The notes under the pieces were generated by a model. It had not been told where the DNA came from, searched no databases, and saw nothing but the letters and a program-made list of their open reading frames with translations. Of a stretch of 64,000 nucleotides of DNA, positions 1 through 9,924 are shown one piece after another (the first letter of the stretch is position 1; every line of letters begins with the position of its first letter). Source of the DNA: Cytophagales bacterium (GTDB lineage: Bacteria; Bacteroidota; Bacteroidia; Cytophagales; Microscillaceae); contig RDZE01000019.1 in the NCBI GenBank assembly GCA_004293905.1, forward strand, positions 23,871 through 87,870, in the 5' to 3' direction. Both the position numbers and the translations under genes were made by a program.

Positions 1-3000
1 CGGGCACAAACGATTTTGTAATCCAAAATGGACATACAATTACGATTGATATTCTTTTGTCTGTTAATGCTCAAAATATCATTGTAGAGGCAGGTGGCAC
101 ACTTCTATTTCCTAACTCAGGTAGTGCCTTTTTTACGGTTGGGCAAAATCTGGAAGTGCAAAACGGAGCTACAGTTACAGTACAAGGTGGCTCAGGAGTG
201 CATAACCTGATAGTGCAAAAAATAATAAACAATGGTACAATAGACCTATTTGAGGGTGGTTCAGTAGTAAATATTAGCCTTAGCCCCGTCAATACTAACT
301 CTATTACAGGCACGGTAGTAGGTTTTGCTAACTTTGAAATTCATAATATTACCTTGCCCGCTACTGTTAACGCAACAACATGGGACGTGAATTTCTTAAA
401 AGTACTTGGTGCTTTCAATGTCCAAAATACTACCTTAAACTGCACCGCTGGTACTATAGAGTTTGCCAAAAGTTCATTACAAGAAATATCAGGCAATGCA
501 GGCATCACTACCACACTCAATCACTTTCGTATTCAGAATACAGGTACAAGTGTTCGCCCTAATACGGTTGATTTGGTAATCAATGGCGATTTGACGATAG
601 GAACATCCGCCTCTTTTAGCAGTAGTAGCAGAATTGTTACTATCAATGGAAAAACGGATATTTCGGGTACTTACAATGATGACAACAACCCAGGTGCTAA
701 TATTTTTGTAGGGCAAGTTACCTTGTTTCCGGGGAGTACTTTTACAACCAATAATACTTCTCCTTATACTTTTAAAGGAGGAGTGAAAATTAATACGGGG
801 GGGAGTTTTACAAAAAACGGTACAGGGCTTACTACTTTTGAAGGCAATCAAAACTTTGATAGTGAGGTTAGCATCAGTGTATTTTTAGGTGATGTATCAG
901 TTAGTGCGGGTTCACTTGTTTTTACAAATAGTGCTTCTACTATCAATTTTGGGGGCACTAATTTTAATATTAGCACGGGTGCAGAGGTAGATTTCAGAAA
1001 CTCTACCATAAGTATCAATGGCATTGTAAATAACAATGGCACTTTGAGAGATACTGGAGATAACGGAGGACTAACTTTTTTGGGAGCATTGCAAAATAAT
1101 GGTTCAGTGATTATTAGCAGCAATAGTACAATAATATTTGGAAATGGTATTACCAATAATGGCACTTTTGATAAACAAGGAACAGGGAATATAACCTTTT
1201 CCAATAATACCCAAACCATAACAGCCAATCAAAATATGATTGTTAGAGGCAATGTATTGGTCAATGAAATACTTACTGTGGCTAATGCTTCGGGTTCAAT
1301 TACTATAGGAGGAAATATTAATATTGCCAATACTAAAGAACTACGCAATCAGAATGCCGCAGGAATTATTCATAAAGGCAATTTGAACGGCAATGGAGCA
1401 AGTGCTACTTTTAGCAATATTGTAGGTGCTAAAATGATTTATGAAGGCACTGCTACGCCTATGGAAACAGGAGTATTGAACAGTAGTAGTGCGGGTACAA
1501 TCTTTGAATATGCACTCAATGGTAATCAAAATGTTAAGAATGTGAATTACTCTTCTATTATATTTAGAAATGGAGGTACAAAAACATTGGTAGGCAATCT
1601 TGCAGTGAGTGATATATTTAGAATAGACGACAACACTACTTTAGATGCGAATAACTTTGACATTACACTTTTTGGTAATTGGCTACAAAGAACAACGGCT
1701 ATTTTTGAGCCTCGCAATGGAACAGTAACTTTTTCGGGGAGTACAGGCAAACTTATAGACCGTCAAGGTGTGGCGACACAAGGTTCTGCGGCTGAGTTCG
1801 TAAAATTTAATAATCTAACACTTAATTTATTAGGAGGCGTAAAACTCACTCTTAGAGGAGCTCTTAATATTGCTGGCACACTTACGCTCAACTGTCCAGT
1901 CAATTTGGAGGGTAGTTCATTTATTAGGCTTGCCCTTAATGCTCAAATTGCAGGAGCGAGCGCGACCAATTATCTACAAGGTGGTGCATTAGAAAAAGAA
2001 ATGAGTACTTCTAACAGTTCATTCACTTTTCCTATAGGCACTTCTACTATTTATGCGCCTATTGTTATAGGTAACTACAGTGGTACTACAAGCCCCATTA
2101 GAGTAGAGTATTTCAGAGCCGCAAATCCTTTCGATGCCGTAAAAACACCACTTTTATACATAAGTTTGGCAGAGTATTGGCGCGTGATACAAGTAAGTGC
2201 TACCAAAGATGCAAAAGCGCAAGTATCTTTATTTTGGAACAGCAATACACTTAGTGGCATTTCAGATGTAAATAATTTAAGAGTTGCGAGCTACTCCATC
2301 ACCAATACACAATGGGAAGAAATAGGAGGTACTAATTCCTCTTTGACAGGTACTTTGGGTGTAAGCGGAGGAGGAGTCATCTCTAATATTGCCAACCTTG
2401 ATACAGACTTCACTTTTGGCACCTTACAAACCACTAATCTACTCAATGACCCCAGCGCACCCATTGCCCCTACCAACTTATTGTTAGATGTACCTGCTGA
2501 TAGTACAAAAGTGCAAATGACACTCAATTGGAACGATAATTCAAGCAACGAAACGGGTTTTGAGATTTATAGAAGCCTTAATTACAATAAAGTTTTTGAG
2601 AAAATAGGCTCTGTCGGTGCTAATATTAGCTCTTATCAAGACATTAGTCTAAGAAAAGGAGTGCTTTATTCGTATAAAATAAGAGCCATCAGTGGCACTA
2701 CTGTATCTCAATATTCCAATGAGCAAAGTGGTGTAATAGGTGTTTTGATTACCAATTTATCTACTTTTGAGGCAAATAATTGGAAAATTTACCCCAACCC
2801 TGTCCAATCTTTGATGGTTGTAGAAGGTTTTGAGCCAAATAACAACTATCAAATCAGTATCATAGACTTACAAGGTAAAATGTATTTTGACACCAAACAT
2901 CAAGGACAACCTACACTGCATTTATCACTTGATATGCTCCCTATCGGAAGGTATACCTTGCTCATTCGCGATGGAAACGCTAAAACACTTGTTAAATCAT

Positions 3001-3020
3001 TGGCTTTTATTAAACAATAA
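1..3020 (+). CDS. Large secreted adhesin-like protein with FN3 and T9SS sorting domain (5' truncated)
   Basis: The reading frame is open to the left edge of the window (first full codon at base 3), so the N-terminus and any signal peptide lie outside; the TTG at 57 is not the start. About 1000 residues are visible. Most of it is Gly/Asn/Thr/Ser-rich with recurring short turns such as NNGTF, NGSVI and GNLNGNG, as expected of a parallel beta-helix or stacked beta-strand surface protein. A fibronectin type III-like domain follows at about 2450-2735 (LNWNDNSSNETGFEIYRS). The last about 78 residues (from about 2782) begin KIYPNPV and match the type A sorting domain used by the Bacteroidota type IX secretion system, so export to the cell surface is inferred. 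A convergent TPR-CHAT gene ends 19 bp away. The ligand is unknown. Confidence 0.85.
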   Translation, partial: GTNDFVIQNGHTITIDILLSVNAQNIIVEAGGTLLFPNSGSAFFTVGQNLEVQNGATVTVQGGSGVHNLIVQKIINNGTIDLFEGGSVVNISLSPVNTNSITGTVVGFANFEIHNITLPATVNATTWDVNFLKVLGAFNVQNTTLNCTAGTIEFAKSSLQEISGNAGITTTLNHFRIQNTGTSVRPNTVDLVINGDLTIGTSASFSSSSRIVTINGKTDISGTYNDDNNPGANIFVGQVTLFPGSTFTTNNTSPYTFKGGVKINTGGSFTKNGTGLTTFEGNQNFDSEVSISVFLGDVSVSAGSLVFTNSASTINFGGTNFNISTGAEVDFRNSTISINGIVNNNGTLRDTGDNGGLTFLGALQNNGSVIISSNSTIIFGNGITNNGTFDKQGTGNITFSNNTQTITANQNMIVRGNVLVNEILTVANASGSITIGGNINIANTKELRNQNAAGIIHKGNLNGNGASATFSNIVGAKMIYEGTATPMETGVLNSSSAGTIFEYALNGNQNVKNVNYSSIIFRNGGTKTLVGNLAVSDIFRIDDNTTLDANNFDITLFGNWLQRTTAIFEPRNGTVTFSGSTGKLIDRQGVATQGSAAEFVKFNNLTLNLLGGVKLTLRGALNIAGTLTLNCPVNLEGSSFIRLALNAQIAGASATNYLQGGALEKEMSTSNSSFTFPIGTSTIYAPIVIGNYSGTTSPIRVEYFRAANPFDAVKTPLLYISLAEYWRVIQVSATKDAKAQVSLFWNSNTLSGISDVNNLRVASYSITNTQWEEIGGTNSSLTGTLGVSGGGVISNIANLDTDFTFGTLQTTNLLNDPSAPIAPTNLLLDVPADSTKVQMTLNWNDNSSNETGFEIYRSLNYNKVFEKIGSVGANISSYQDISLRKGVLYSYKIRAISGTTVSQYSNEQSGVIGVLITNLSTFEANNWKIYPNPVQSLMVVEGFEPNNNYQISIIDLQGKMYFDTKHQGQPTLHLSLDMLPIGRYTLLIRDGNAKTLVKSLAFIKQ

Positions 3021-3039
3021 ATGATTATTTCCTCAAAAA

Positions 3040-5922
3040 CTACTTTTCAATCATCATAAATGCCGCCCAATAGTAAGGCTCTTTGTATTGTTGGCGGAGG
3101 GTTATTTGTGCGTAGCGTAGTGCAGTGTGTGCATCGCCATACTTGAGCCAATGAGAGTAAAAAAGCGTCATAAGTTCCTGAGTAGCTTTGTCATTTACTG
3201 TCCAATAACTCATTAGAATATTGCGCGCGCCTGCCATCTGAAAAGCTCTCTGCAAGCCATATACACCCTCGCCATTGCGTACTTCGCCCAAGCCTGTTTC
3301 GCAAGCCGAGAGAACAACCAAATAGGTTTTATCGAGCTGTAGGTTGGCGGCTTCATAAGAAGTAAAAATACCATCTTCTAAATTATCGCGTGATTGGTTT
3401 TTATTTTTGAGTGATATTTCTGCTCCAGCAAGTAACAAACCCGAACGGAGTAGTGGGTTTTGGGCTAATATTTCTGTGTCGAAGCCTAATGCTTGGATGG
3501 CGGAAGTATTTTTTTGGATATTACGCATAAAAAAACCGTGTGTAGCAATATGTAATACAAAGGGGCTTGCTATGTTTTTGAGATTTTCTTCGTTGGCATT
3601 AGTTGTCTGAAACATCTCTACTTGTATTTTTTTCTTTTGAAGTAGATTATAAATGTTATTTGTTTCTGTTTGCGTACCTATGAGCGATACTACTTCGCCT
3701 CCTACAAAAAAACGGTCTGTATTGGTCGTATCGTTTAACAATTCATTGGTATTGAAAATAGTATTTTGGCTATTTTCCCAATTAATACTAACAGTATCTT
3801 TGTTAGGATAATTTTTATAGTCAGGGAAGCCCATCAATATAGCCTTGATTTCTTTGTTCTTAAAATCTATTTTAGCATTGTTCTCTCTAAAATCGATGGC
3901 ATCTGCTGTATTGTTTAAGGCATGAATATCTAATTCGTCTATAATGTATTTTTCAGTTTTGGGGTTATAGATAGCGTTGAGGTTAATTTTATGAAAAACC
4001 CCATCAGGAGCAAAATAAATCGTCTTGATAGCTTGGTTTTCATCTTGTAAAGTCAGAAGAGCTTCATTGATTTTTTCCCAATAGGCTTGGTAAGAAATTT
4101 TATCTAAGGTTTTATTTTTTATACTATTAGAGTATATGTTAAAATATTTATTTTCTAATTCGTTCCCATTGTTAAGTAATATCAAAAGTGGTGCTTCTGT
4201 GGTTTTGGCAGAAACAATCATAGCAGCATAAAAAATGGTGTCTGTAAAATCACTTGCGTATTTTCTGAACCGAATCATCTCTATGGCAGCCTCATCTTCC
4301 TTAAGTTGTTGCTGAATGTCTTTCCAACTGGGAATTTTTTGTGTTAATTTTTTAGTTATGTTGTTATCTCCGGCAAGGAAATAGAACTTTTTTTCAGCTA
4401 AATACACTTTTTCTTCTATTTTAGAGTTGTTTGTATTGGTTTGTATGGCTTTGAGCCAATCCTCACGTGCATTTGTCCAATCATTAAACGCATTGATAAG
4501 TACGCTGTCTTTGGTAGCAATAATATTTGATTTTATACTATTATAATTGTTAATTAACAGCCCTTTTGAGAAAAGTGTGTTGTCATACATATTTTTTGCA
4601 CTTGTAATTTGGTAGGGGGTGTCTTTGAGTTGCCAAGCAATGTTGTTATAAAATTCAAAGTAAGTCTGCACTTCTGCATAGTAAATCTCTTTTTCTTTTT
4701 CACTCATCTGTTCAAACAGATTTTCTACCAATTTGCGCGATTTATCAATCAGCGTATCTAAATAGGTTTTAGTGATTTCTAAATTGCCTTGTGCGTATTG
4801 GTTAAAAGCTGCCAATGCCAACGCTTTTTGATAGGAGGGGTGGCTTTTGCCAAACAAATTTGCATTCAAATAAAGACTTTTATTGAGGTATAAATCTGCT
4901 TGTGTATAATTTCTTTCCGCCAAATATAGCCTACCTATGTTTGAGTAAATTATAGCTACATTTTCATGATTTTCTCCCAATACCTGAATGATATTTTCTA
5001 AACTGTATTGGTACAATTGCCTTGCCTCTTTGTATTTGTTTTGATCGGTGTAGAGATTGGCTAAATTGTTAAGTGTGTTAAAATGGTCTAAAGAATGTTT
5101 TTGTGTTTTTTCATAAATTGCAATGATTTCTTGGTAAATCAATTCTGCTTCGGCATACTTTTTTTGGCTTTCGTAAGCAACTGCTAAATTATTGCAAGTA
5201 GAAAGGTAGTAGGGGTGCGTATTGTCAATAAATTTGAGATAATTTTCTTTGCAGAATAAAAACTCTTCAATGGCTTTTTCATAGTTGCGTGTTTCTATAT
5301 ACAAAGCTCCAAGATTGTTTTTAGTAGAAATATAAGCCGTAGGACTTGGATTTTTGACCTCACGCATAGTGCCCAAACTTAGGCGAAAATAGACCTCAGC
5401 ATTGGATAGGTCGCCGATTGCCTGAAAAAAGTTACCCAAATTGTTTTCCCAAGTAGCATAGTTCTGACTTGTTTTGCCATACAATGCTATAATAATAGGT
5501 TCTGTTTCTTGGTAAAGTTGCCATGCTTTGGGGTAATTGCCTGTTTTTTTGTATAAAAGTGCCAAATTAATGGCATTGTATACATAACTGCTCGTATTTT
5601 TCCCCAAACTCTCTGCTATGATTTGATTGGCTTTAAGGTAGTAACGTTCTGCTTTGTCATATTGATTGAGGTAGTAGTGATTGAGCCCCAAGTTATTCAA
5701 AGTGGTTACATAATTGGAGTGTTTATTACCAAATTCTTTTTCAGCCATTTCGAGTGCTTTCTCAAATAAAGGTATTGCTTTGGCATATTGCCCTTTATTG
5801 AATACAACAATTGCTTCTTGCGAAATAGCGTCCCAATTGTTTTGTGCTTTTACCACTGAATTAGTAAATAATATGCAAATCCACAAAAGACAAGAATAGA
5901 AAAAAAGGCGTATTTTGGACAT
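3040..5922 (-). CDS. TPR repeat protein with C-terminal CHAT protease-like domain
   Basis: About 960 residues. I start at the ATG at 5922 (MSKIRLFF) because it gives a normal signal peptide ending near VVKAQ; the frame is open 14 codons further upstream. Residues about 25-420 are tandem tetratricopeptide repeats of the tpr_10/12 style (repeated NNLG...Y..KA..L). The C-terminal about 320 residues form a CHAT domain, the caspase/separase-like fold: the His motif is ATHGFF (His about 795) and the Cys motif is LSACETG (Cys about 874), so the catalytic dyad is intact. The predicted location is periplasm or outer surface. CHAT-TPR proteins are frequent in Cytophagales, but substrates are mostly unknown. 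No cas genes or other known CHAT partner lie nearby. The 3' end faces a T9SS-exported adhesin gene, 19 bp away. Confidence 0.88.
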   Translation of the reverse strand: MSKIRLFFYSCLLWICILFTNSVVKAQNNWDAISQEAIVVFNKGQYAKAIPLFEKALEMAEKEFGNKHSNYVTTLNNLGLNHYYLNQYDKAERYYLKANQIIAESLGKNTSSYVYNAINLALLYKKTGNYPKAWQLYQETEPIIIALYGKTSQNYATWENNLGNFFQAIGDLSNAEVYFRLSLGTMREVKNPSPTAYISTKNNLGALYIETRNYEKAIEEFLFCKENYLKFIDNTHPYYLSTCNNLAVAYESQKKYAEAELIYQEIIAIYEKTQKHSLDHFNTLNNLANLYTDQNKYKEARQLYQYSLENIIQVLGENHENVAIIYSNIGRLYLAERNYTQADLYLNKSLYLNANLFGKSHPSYQKALALAAFNQYAQGNLEITKTYLDTLIDKSRKLVENLFEQMSEKEKEIYYAEVQTYFEFYNNIAWQLKDTPYQITSAKNMYDNTLFSKGLLINNYNSIKSNIIATKDSVLINAFNDWTNAREDWLKAIQTNTNNSKIEEKVYLAEKKFYFLAGDNNITKKLTQKIPSWKDIQQQLKEDEAAIEMIRFRKYASDFTDTIFYAAMIVSAKTTEAPLLILLNNGNELENKYFNIYSNSIKNKTLDKISYQAYWEKINEALLTLQDENQAIKTIYFAPDGVFHKINLNAIYNPKTEKYIIDELDIHALNNTADAIDFRENNAKIDFKNKEIKAILMGFPDYKNYPNKDTVSINWENSQNTIFNTNELLNDTTNTDRFFVGGEVVSLIGTQTETNNIYNLLQKKKIQVEMFQTTNANEENLKNIASPFVLHIATHGFFMRNIQKNTSAIQALGFDTEILAQNPLLRSGLLLAGAEISLKNKNQSRDNLEDGIFTSYEAANLQLDKTYLVVLSACETGLGEVRNGEGVYGLQRAFQMAGARNILMSYWTVNDKATQELMTLFYSHWLKYGDAHTALRYAQITLRQQYKEPYYWAAFMMIEK

Positions 5923-6021
5923 AATTTTGTAATTTTTTATGGCTAATAATAGTATTAATATCAAAAAATCAAAACAATTTTGCTTAAAATAAGTAAAATT
6001 AATTAAAAATATAGATAACTT

Positions 6022-6792
6022 ATGAAAAAAAGATTACACATTTTCATTACATTGTTTGGTATAGCTCTAATGGGCTTAATGCCTGCTAAATCACAAGCAC
6101 AGATGATAGGTTTAGACCTTCAAGTGGGAGTTCCTACGGGAGAATTTCGCCAAAATACCAATGCCGTAGGTATTGGAGGAGCACTAAGTGCCCTATTTCC
6201 CTTTGCTGATAGAGTCCCTATCTATTTTGGAGTAGAGTTAGGTTATATGAACTATGGCATATTTAGCCAAACCCTTAACCAAAACTTAGTGGTTTTGAAT
6301 ACCAATATCCCTTTACGATTCAGAGTACAGACGAATAACAATTTACTCAACGGGCATGCGGTTCTTCGTTTTGTAGCACCTATCCAACGTATACAAATTT
6401 ATGCCGATGCATTGGTGGGTGGGCGTTATATCTACACGCGCACACAAGTATTCAATGAGTCGCCTACTAATAGCCTCAATATCAATACTAACACTTACAA
6501 TGAAGCCGTACAAGCGCGTACTAATGTAGATGATTGGATTTTCAGCTATGGCGGCGGCGGCGGTGTAATGATAGGACAGCAAGAGTTCAAACTTAATTTG
6601 CGTGTGGTATACCTTTTTGGTAGCCAAGCCGAATACTTAGACCGTAAGACCGTAGAACAATGGAATGCAACGAATCCTCCAGTAATTACGCTCAATAGCA
6701 CAACAGCCACATTGCCTGAAAGTGCAGTTCCTACTAAAAACTCTACAACTGATATGTTTTTTATTAGTGCAGGGCTTACAATTGCTTTCTAA
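6022..6792 (+). CDS. Outer-membrane beta-barrel protein
   Basis: 256 residues with a clear signal peptide (about residues 1-27, ending KSQAQ) followed by alternating hydrophobic/polar strands, Gly-rich turns (YGGGGGVMIG) and a C-terminal strand ending in phenylalanine (ISAGLTIAF), the usual end of Bacteroidota outer-membrane barrels. It resembles small 8-stranded OmpW/porin-like barrels (PF13568-type). No catalytic motif is visible, so I cannot assign a cargo. The gene is divergent from the TPR-CHAT gene and is followed by a strong intrinsic terminator, so it is probably transcribed alone. Confidence 0.8.
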   Translation: MKKRLHIFITLFGIALMGLMPAKSQAQMIGLDLQVGVPTGEFRQNTNAVGIGGALSALFPFADRVPIYFGVELGYMNYGIFSQTLNQNLVVLNTNIPLRFRVQTNNNLLNGHAVLRFVAPIQRIQIYADALVGGRYIYTRTQVFNESPTNSLNINTNTYNEAVQARTNVDDWIFSYGGGGGVMIGQQEFKLNLRVVYLFGSQAEYLDRKTVEQWNATNPPVITLNSTTATLPESAVPTKNSTTDMFFISAGLTIAF

Positions 6793-6817
6793 AAAATAAT
6801 CGCTAATTTGTTTATGA

Positions 6818-6850
6818 AAGCCATCTTTTTCAGATGGCTTTTTTATTTTT
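6818..6850 (+). terminator. Intrinsic terminator after the beta-barrel gene
   Basis: A perfect 9-bp stem, AAGCCATCT (6818-6826) with AGATGGCTT (6832-6840), and a 5-nt loop are followed by a T-rich tail. The tail overlaps the -7 element of the next gene. Confidence 0.92.
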
Positions 6851-6851
6851 G
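6844..6851 (+). promoter_or_regulatory. -7 promoter element for the acyl-CoA thioesterase
   Basis: TATTTTTG matches the Bacteroidota consensus TAnnTTTG and lies 28 bp before the ATG at 6880. No clear -33 TTTG is present because the upstream position is occupied by the terminator stem. Confidence 0.45.
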
Positions 6852-6879
6852 TGCATTCTATCTATAAAAATCAACTATT

Positions 6880-7398
6880 ATGAGAAAACAAAAATATGCA
6901 AAGGAGTCACTCATCACAATGACCGAAATGGTATTGCCCAATGACACCAACACACTTAATAATTTGATGGGAGGGCGATTGATGCATTTGATGGACATAG
7001 CCGCTGCCATAGCCGCGCAAAAACATTGCAATAGAATTGTAGTAACTGCTTCGGTAGATAATATCACTTTTACAGAGCCAATAGCCTTAGGCGATGTCAT
7101 CACTATCAAAGCACAAGTTACGCGCGCTTTTAACTCTTCTATGGAAGTTTATTTGGAGGTAGAGGCTGAAAATATTCCTTCGGAAAGAAAAAAAGCAACG
7201 AACAAAGCCTTCTTTACTTTTGTAGCAGTTGACCAATTGGGTAACCCTATCAATGTACCAGAAGTAGTACCAGAAACCGAACAAGAAATCCAACTGTATG
7301 AAAGTGCCCTAAGGAGGCGACAGTTGCGGCTTATTTTGGCAGGTAGAATGAAACCCAATGATGCGGCTGAATTAAAGGCTTTGTTCAATCAGGATTGA
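6880..7398 (+). CDS. Hotdog-fold acyl-CoA thioesterase (YciA/BACH-like)
   Basis: 172 residues. The segment MGGRLMHLMDIAAAIAA (about 30-46) carries the GG...D pattern of the acyl-CoA hydrolase hotdog family (YciA, cytosolic BACH), with the Asp as likely catalytic residue. VDNITFTEPIALGDVI is the typical following strand. These enzymes hydrolyse acyl-CoA to free acid and CoA in the cytoplasm. The C-terminal about 45 residues are charged and helical, longer than YciA of proteobacteria but common in Bacteroidota members. It is transcribed alone, convergent with the sensor gene. Chain-length preference cannot be read from the sequence. Confidence 0.85.
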   Translation: MRKQKYAKESLITMTEMVLPNDTNTLNNLMGGRLMHLMDIAAAIAAQKHCNRIVVTASVDNITFTEPIALGDVITIKAQVTRAFNSSMEVYLEVEAENIPSERKKATNKAFFTFVAVDQLGNPINVPEVVPETEQEIQLYESALRRRQLRLILAGRMKPNDAAELKALFNQD

Positions 7399-7415
7399 TA
7401 AAAGAATAGTGAAAG

Positions 7416-9356
7416 TTATGCTTGGTCGGTGCCGAGTGTCTCTTCGGAAGAAGCCAATTTTTGAAGAGCTTGTTTATAGGCACTAATATCAATACCTAAG
7501 GAAAATATGCGTTCTACTTCATTGGTCAAGGGATTTTTGTAAGGAACAATGACTTCATACACCCAATATTTTTCATTATTCTTTTTATAGCGTGTATATT
7601 CTCCTTCAAGAGCTTTGCCCTGTAAAAGCATTTGCCAATCTTTATTAGCACTTACTGATTTATGTCTTAGTAATAGGCTATAATGTGCTCCTTTGAGTTC
7701 CTCAATACTATATCCTGATACTTTACTCATATTTTCGTTTACTTCTGTATAATAGCCATTCGTGTTCATTTCACTATAAAGGCAACTTTTATCTACCAAT
7801 GCCCATTTTTGCGACATAAGACCTATCTGTTGCTCCATAGCTTCTTGTACACTTAGGAGTTGCTCCATATTTTGGCTCATTTCCTCTTCTTGCGCCTTTA
7901 CTTGTTCTGAAAGGGCATTAGAATCTTCCAAAATCTGACGGTTTCGGGCATTACTTTGTACTCTGGCGATGGTAACAGCAATACTTTCGCTGAGCCCTTT
8001 TACAAAACGCTGTTTATAGCTCAATATTTCCTCAAAAGAAGCAAGTTCTAAAACGCCAAAAAACTGATTGTTTGCTAACAAGGGCACTATAAGAATGGCT
8101 TTGGGAGTAGCCCCACCTAAGCCTGAAGTGATATGAACATAATCTTTGGGTACATCATTGAGGTAAAAAGAATCTTGCTCGCGCCAAGCAGCACCTACTA
8201 AACCTTCACCCATTTGGATTGTTTTTTCGAAATATCTTCTTTTGTTGTAGGCAAAAGCAGCCGCTAACTCAAGTTTTTGGTTTTCTAATACGAAAATAGC
8301 CCCTTGGTTTATCTCTAAATATTTGACCAACTCAGTAATGATACTGTCATAAAAAGCTTGGTCATTTTTATCTTCACGGAGGATATTGCTAAATTTAGCA
8401 AAACCTTCATTAATCCAGTTACGCTCTTCGTTTTCTTTGGCTACATTTGCCAAACTTAGTCGCATGTTGGTAATAGCATTTCCTATTTCACCTTTGCCAT
8501 CAAAAACCCGCAATGTTGTTTCAAAATTTCCACGTCCTACGTCTTCGGCTAAGGCTTTGAGTCTTCTGAAACGCATAACAACATCTTGAATAAAGCCTAT
8601 AGCTTGTTCGAATTCTAATACAGAAGTATCCATTTCAGGAGGAATGTCTCCTTGTTTTAGTATTTCAAGGCGTTTTGCGATGAGTGCATTGATTTCTTCA
8701 ATACGATTAATGATGTATTGTTGATAAAATATAAATATGCCTACGATTACAGCCAAAGCAAATAAAGTAGCATAAAAAGCATTTTGTACTTGCTGACTTA
8801 AATATTTTTGGGTATCTACTATATAGTTTTCCTCAGAATTGGTAATAAAAGCGACTGCTTTTCGAATATTCTCTTGAATGGCTTCTATTTGTTTTACTTG
8901 CAAACTCACTTTTTTTCTATTTTCCCATTCAGTTCTTGAAAGTACATCTATATGGTTGTCTAAACGGGAAAGGTTTTGCCTAATGATTTTGACATTCTCA
9001 AGAATGTCTTCATCGGCAGCAGTTTCAGTAATGGCAAATAAAGAGTCGGAATAGGCGCGTAGTTCTTTTCGCCAAGTAGTTTCGGCTTTGTCGCGTGCTA
9101 TAAGATTTTTTTCACCCATATAATTTTCATAAAGGGCTAATATTCTACTCACAGCGGCTTCTACTTTAAGTGTATATTGTATAGTATAATTGCGTTGATA
9201 GGTAATAGTTTGAATGTTTTTTTGGTAATTTGCCAAGAAAAAATAAGCACCTATCAGAAAACCTGCTAATACAAAAATGAGTACAATGATGATGATACGA
9301 AAGCGGTAAGCCAACGAATTTGAGGGGGGAAGTTGCCAAAGGTATCTCTTTTTCAT
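7416..9356 (-). CDS. Membrane sensor with HAMP, GAF and PAS domains and no output domain
   Basis: 646 residues. Transmembrane helices at about 20-42 and 193-212 flank a helical extracytoplasmic sensor of about 150 residues. A HAMP-like linker (about 265-310, with EDVGRGNFE) is followed by a GAF domain (about 320-470), a Gln/Glu-rich coiled coil (about 470-515) and one PAS/PAC domain (about 520-640, GIDISAYKQ at its end). The protein then stops: there is no HisKA, HATPase, GGDEF or chemoreceptor signalling domain. The layout resembles sensor kinases of Cytophagales with the kinase missing. It may act through protein-protein contact with a separate kinase or gliding/taxis component; that is inference. 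The neighbours give no clear partner. Confidence 0.8.
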   Translation of the reverse strand: MKKRYLWQLPPSNSLAYRFRIIIIVLIFVLAGFLIGAYFFLANYQKNIQTITYQRNYTIQYTLKVEAAVSRILALYENYMGEKNLIARDKAETTWRKELRAYSDSLFAITETAADEDILENVKIIRQNLSRLDNHIDVLSRTEWENRKKVSLQVKQIEAIQENIRKAVAFITNSEENYIVDTQKYLSQQVQNAFYATLFALAVIVGIFIFYQQYIINRIEEINALIAKRLEILKQGDIPPEMDTSVLEFEQAIGFIQDVVMRFRRLKALAEDVGRGNFETTLRVFDGKGEIGNAITNMRLSLANVAKENEERNWINEGFAKFSNILREDKNDQAFYDSIITELVKYLEINQGAIFVLENQKLELAAAFAYNKRRYFEKTIQMGEGLVGAAWREQDSFYLNDVPKDYVHITSGLGGATPKAILIVPLLANNQFFGVLELASFEEILSYKQRFVKGLSESIAVTIARVQSNARNRQILEDSNALSEQVKAQEEEMSQNMEQLLSVQEAMEQQIGLMSQKWALVDKSCLYSEMNTNGYYTEVNENMSKVSGYSIEELKGAHYSLLLRHKSVSANKDWQMLLQGKALEGEYTRYKKNNEKYWVYEVIVPYKNPLTNEVERIFSLGIDISAYKQALQKLASSEETLGTDQA

Positions 9357-9520
9357 GGAGGGTAGCAGAAGTATACTATTATTCTGTAATCATTTTTCTA
9401 AATTTATGCCAAATGTATAAAAACTTTAACTAAACAAGGTGAAATGTGTAAAAAAGATTTCATATAGAGAACAAAAAAGAAAACATATCTGTTATCTTGT
9501 AGCATAAGTCTTAATCAGAT

Positions 9521-9913
9521 ATGTCAGAAAAACAACAATTTAACAAAGAAGAACTCAAACAACGACTTACTCCACTACAATACCACGTAACGCAGGAGAA
9601 AGGAACAGAAAGAGCTTTTACAGGCGTTTACAATACCCATAAAGAAGTAGGTATTTACTGCTGTGTAGTATGTGGGAATAAGTTATTTGATTCTGAAAGT
9701 AAATACGATTCGGGTTCAGGTTGGCCTAGTTTTTTCCAAGCCATCTCAGAAGAGGCAGTGCAAGAAACAACCGATAAAAGCTATGGTATGGTACGCACGG
9801 AGGTAACTTGTGCAATGTGCGATGCACATTTAGGACACGTCTTTGATGATGGACCTCGCCCTACGGGGTTGCGCTATTGTATGAATTCGGCTTCTTTGAG
9901 TTTTAAATCATAA
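9521..9913 (+). CDS. msrB: Peptide-methionine (R)-S-oxide reductase MsrB
   Basis: 130 residues, a full-length MsrB. It reduces the R epimer of methionine sulfoxide in proteins, repairing oxidative damage in the cytoplasm. Zn ligands are the pairs CVVC (Cys48, Cys51) and CAMC (Cys97, Cys100); the catalytic Cys120 lies in RYCMNS. The SGSGWPSFF and GHVFDDGP motifs of the family are present. No MsrA domain is fused and there is no signal peptide. The RNase P RNA gene begins about 11 bp after the stop codon. Confidence 0.97.
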   Translation: MSEKQQFNKEELKQRLTPLQYHVTQEKGTERAFTGVYNTHKEVGIYCCVVCGNKLFDSESKYDSGSGWPSFFQAISEEAVQETTDKSYGMVRTEVTCAMCDAHLGHVFDDGPRPTGLRYCMNSASLSFKS

Positions 9914-9924
9914 AGAGTAAAAAA

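Noticed and set aside
797..803. G7 run in the adhesin gene as a possible phase-variation tract
   Set aside because: Seven bases is short, it is in frame, and other genes here (sucC, aroE) carry G7 or C7 runs without any surface role.
489..1228. Minus-strand frames inside the adhesin gene
   Set aside because: They lie opposite a clear coding frame and show no domain or signal; similar shadow frames occur opposite most long genes.
3040..5922. TPR-CHAT protein as a CRISPR type III-E component
   Set aside because: It has a signal peptide, and no cas genes or repeat array are visible nearby.
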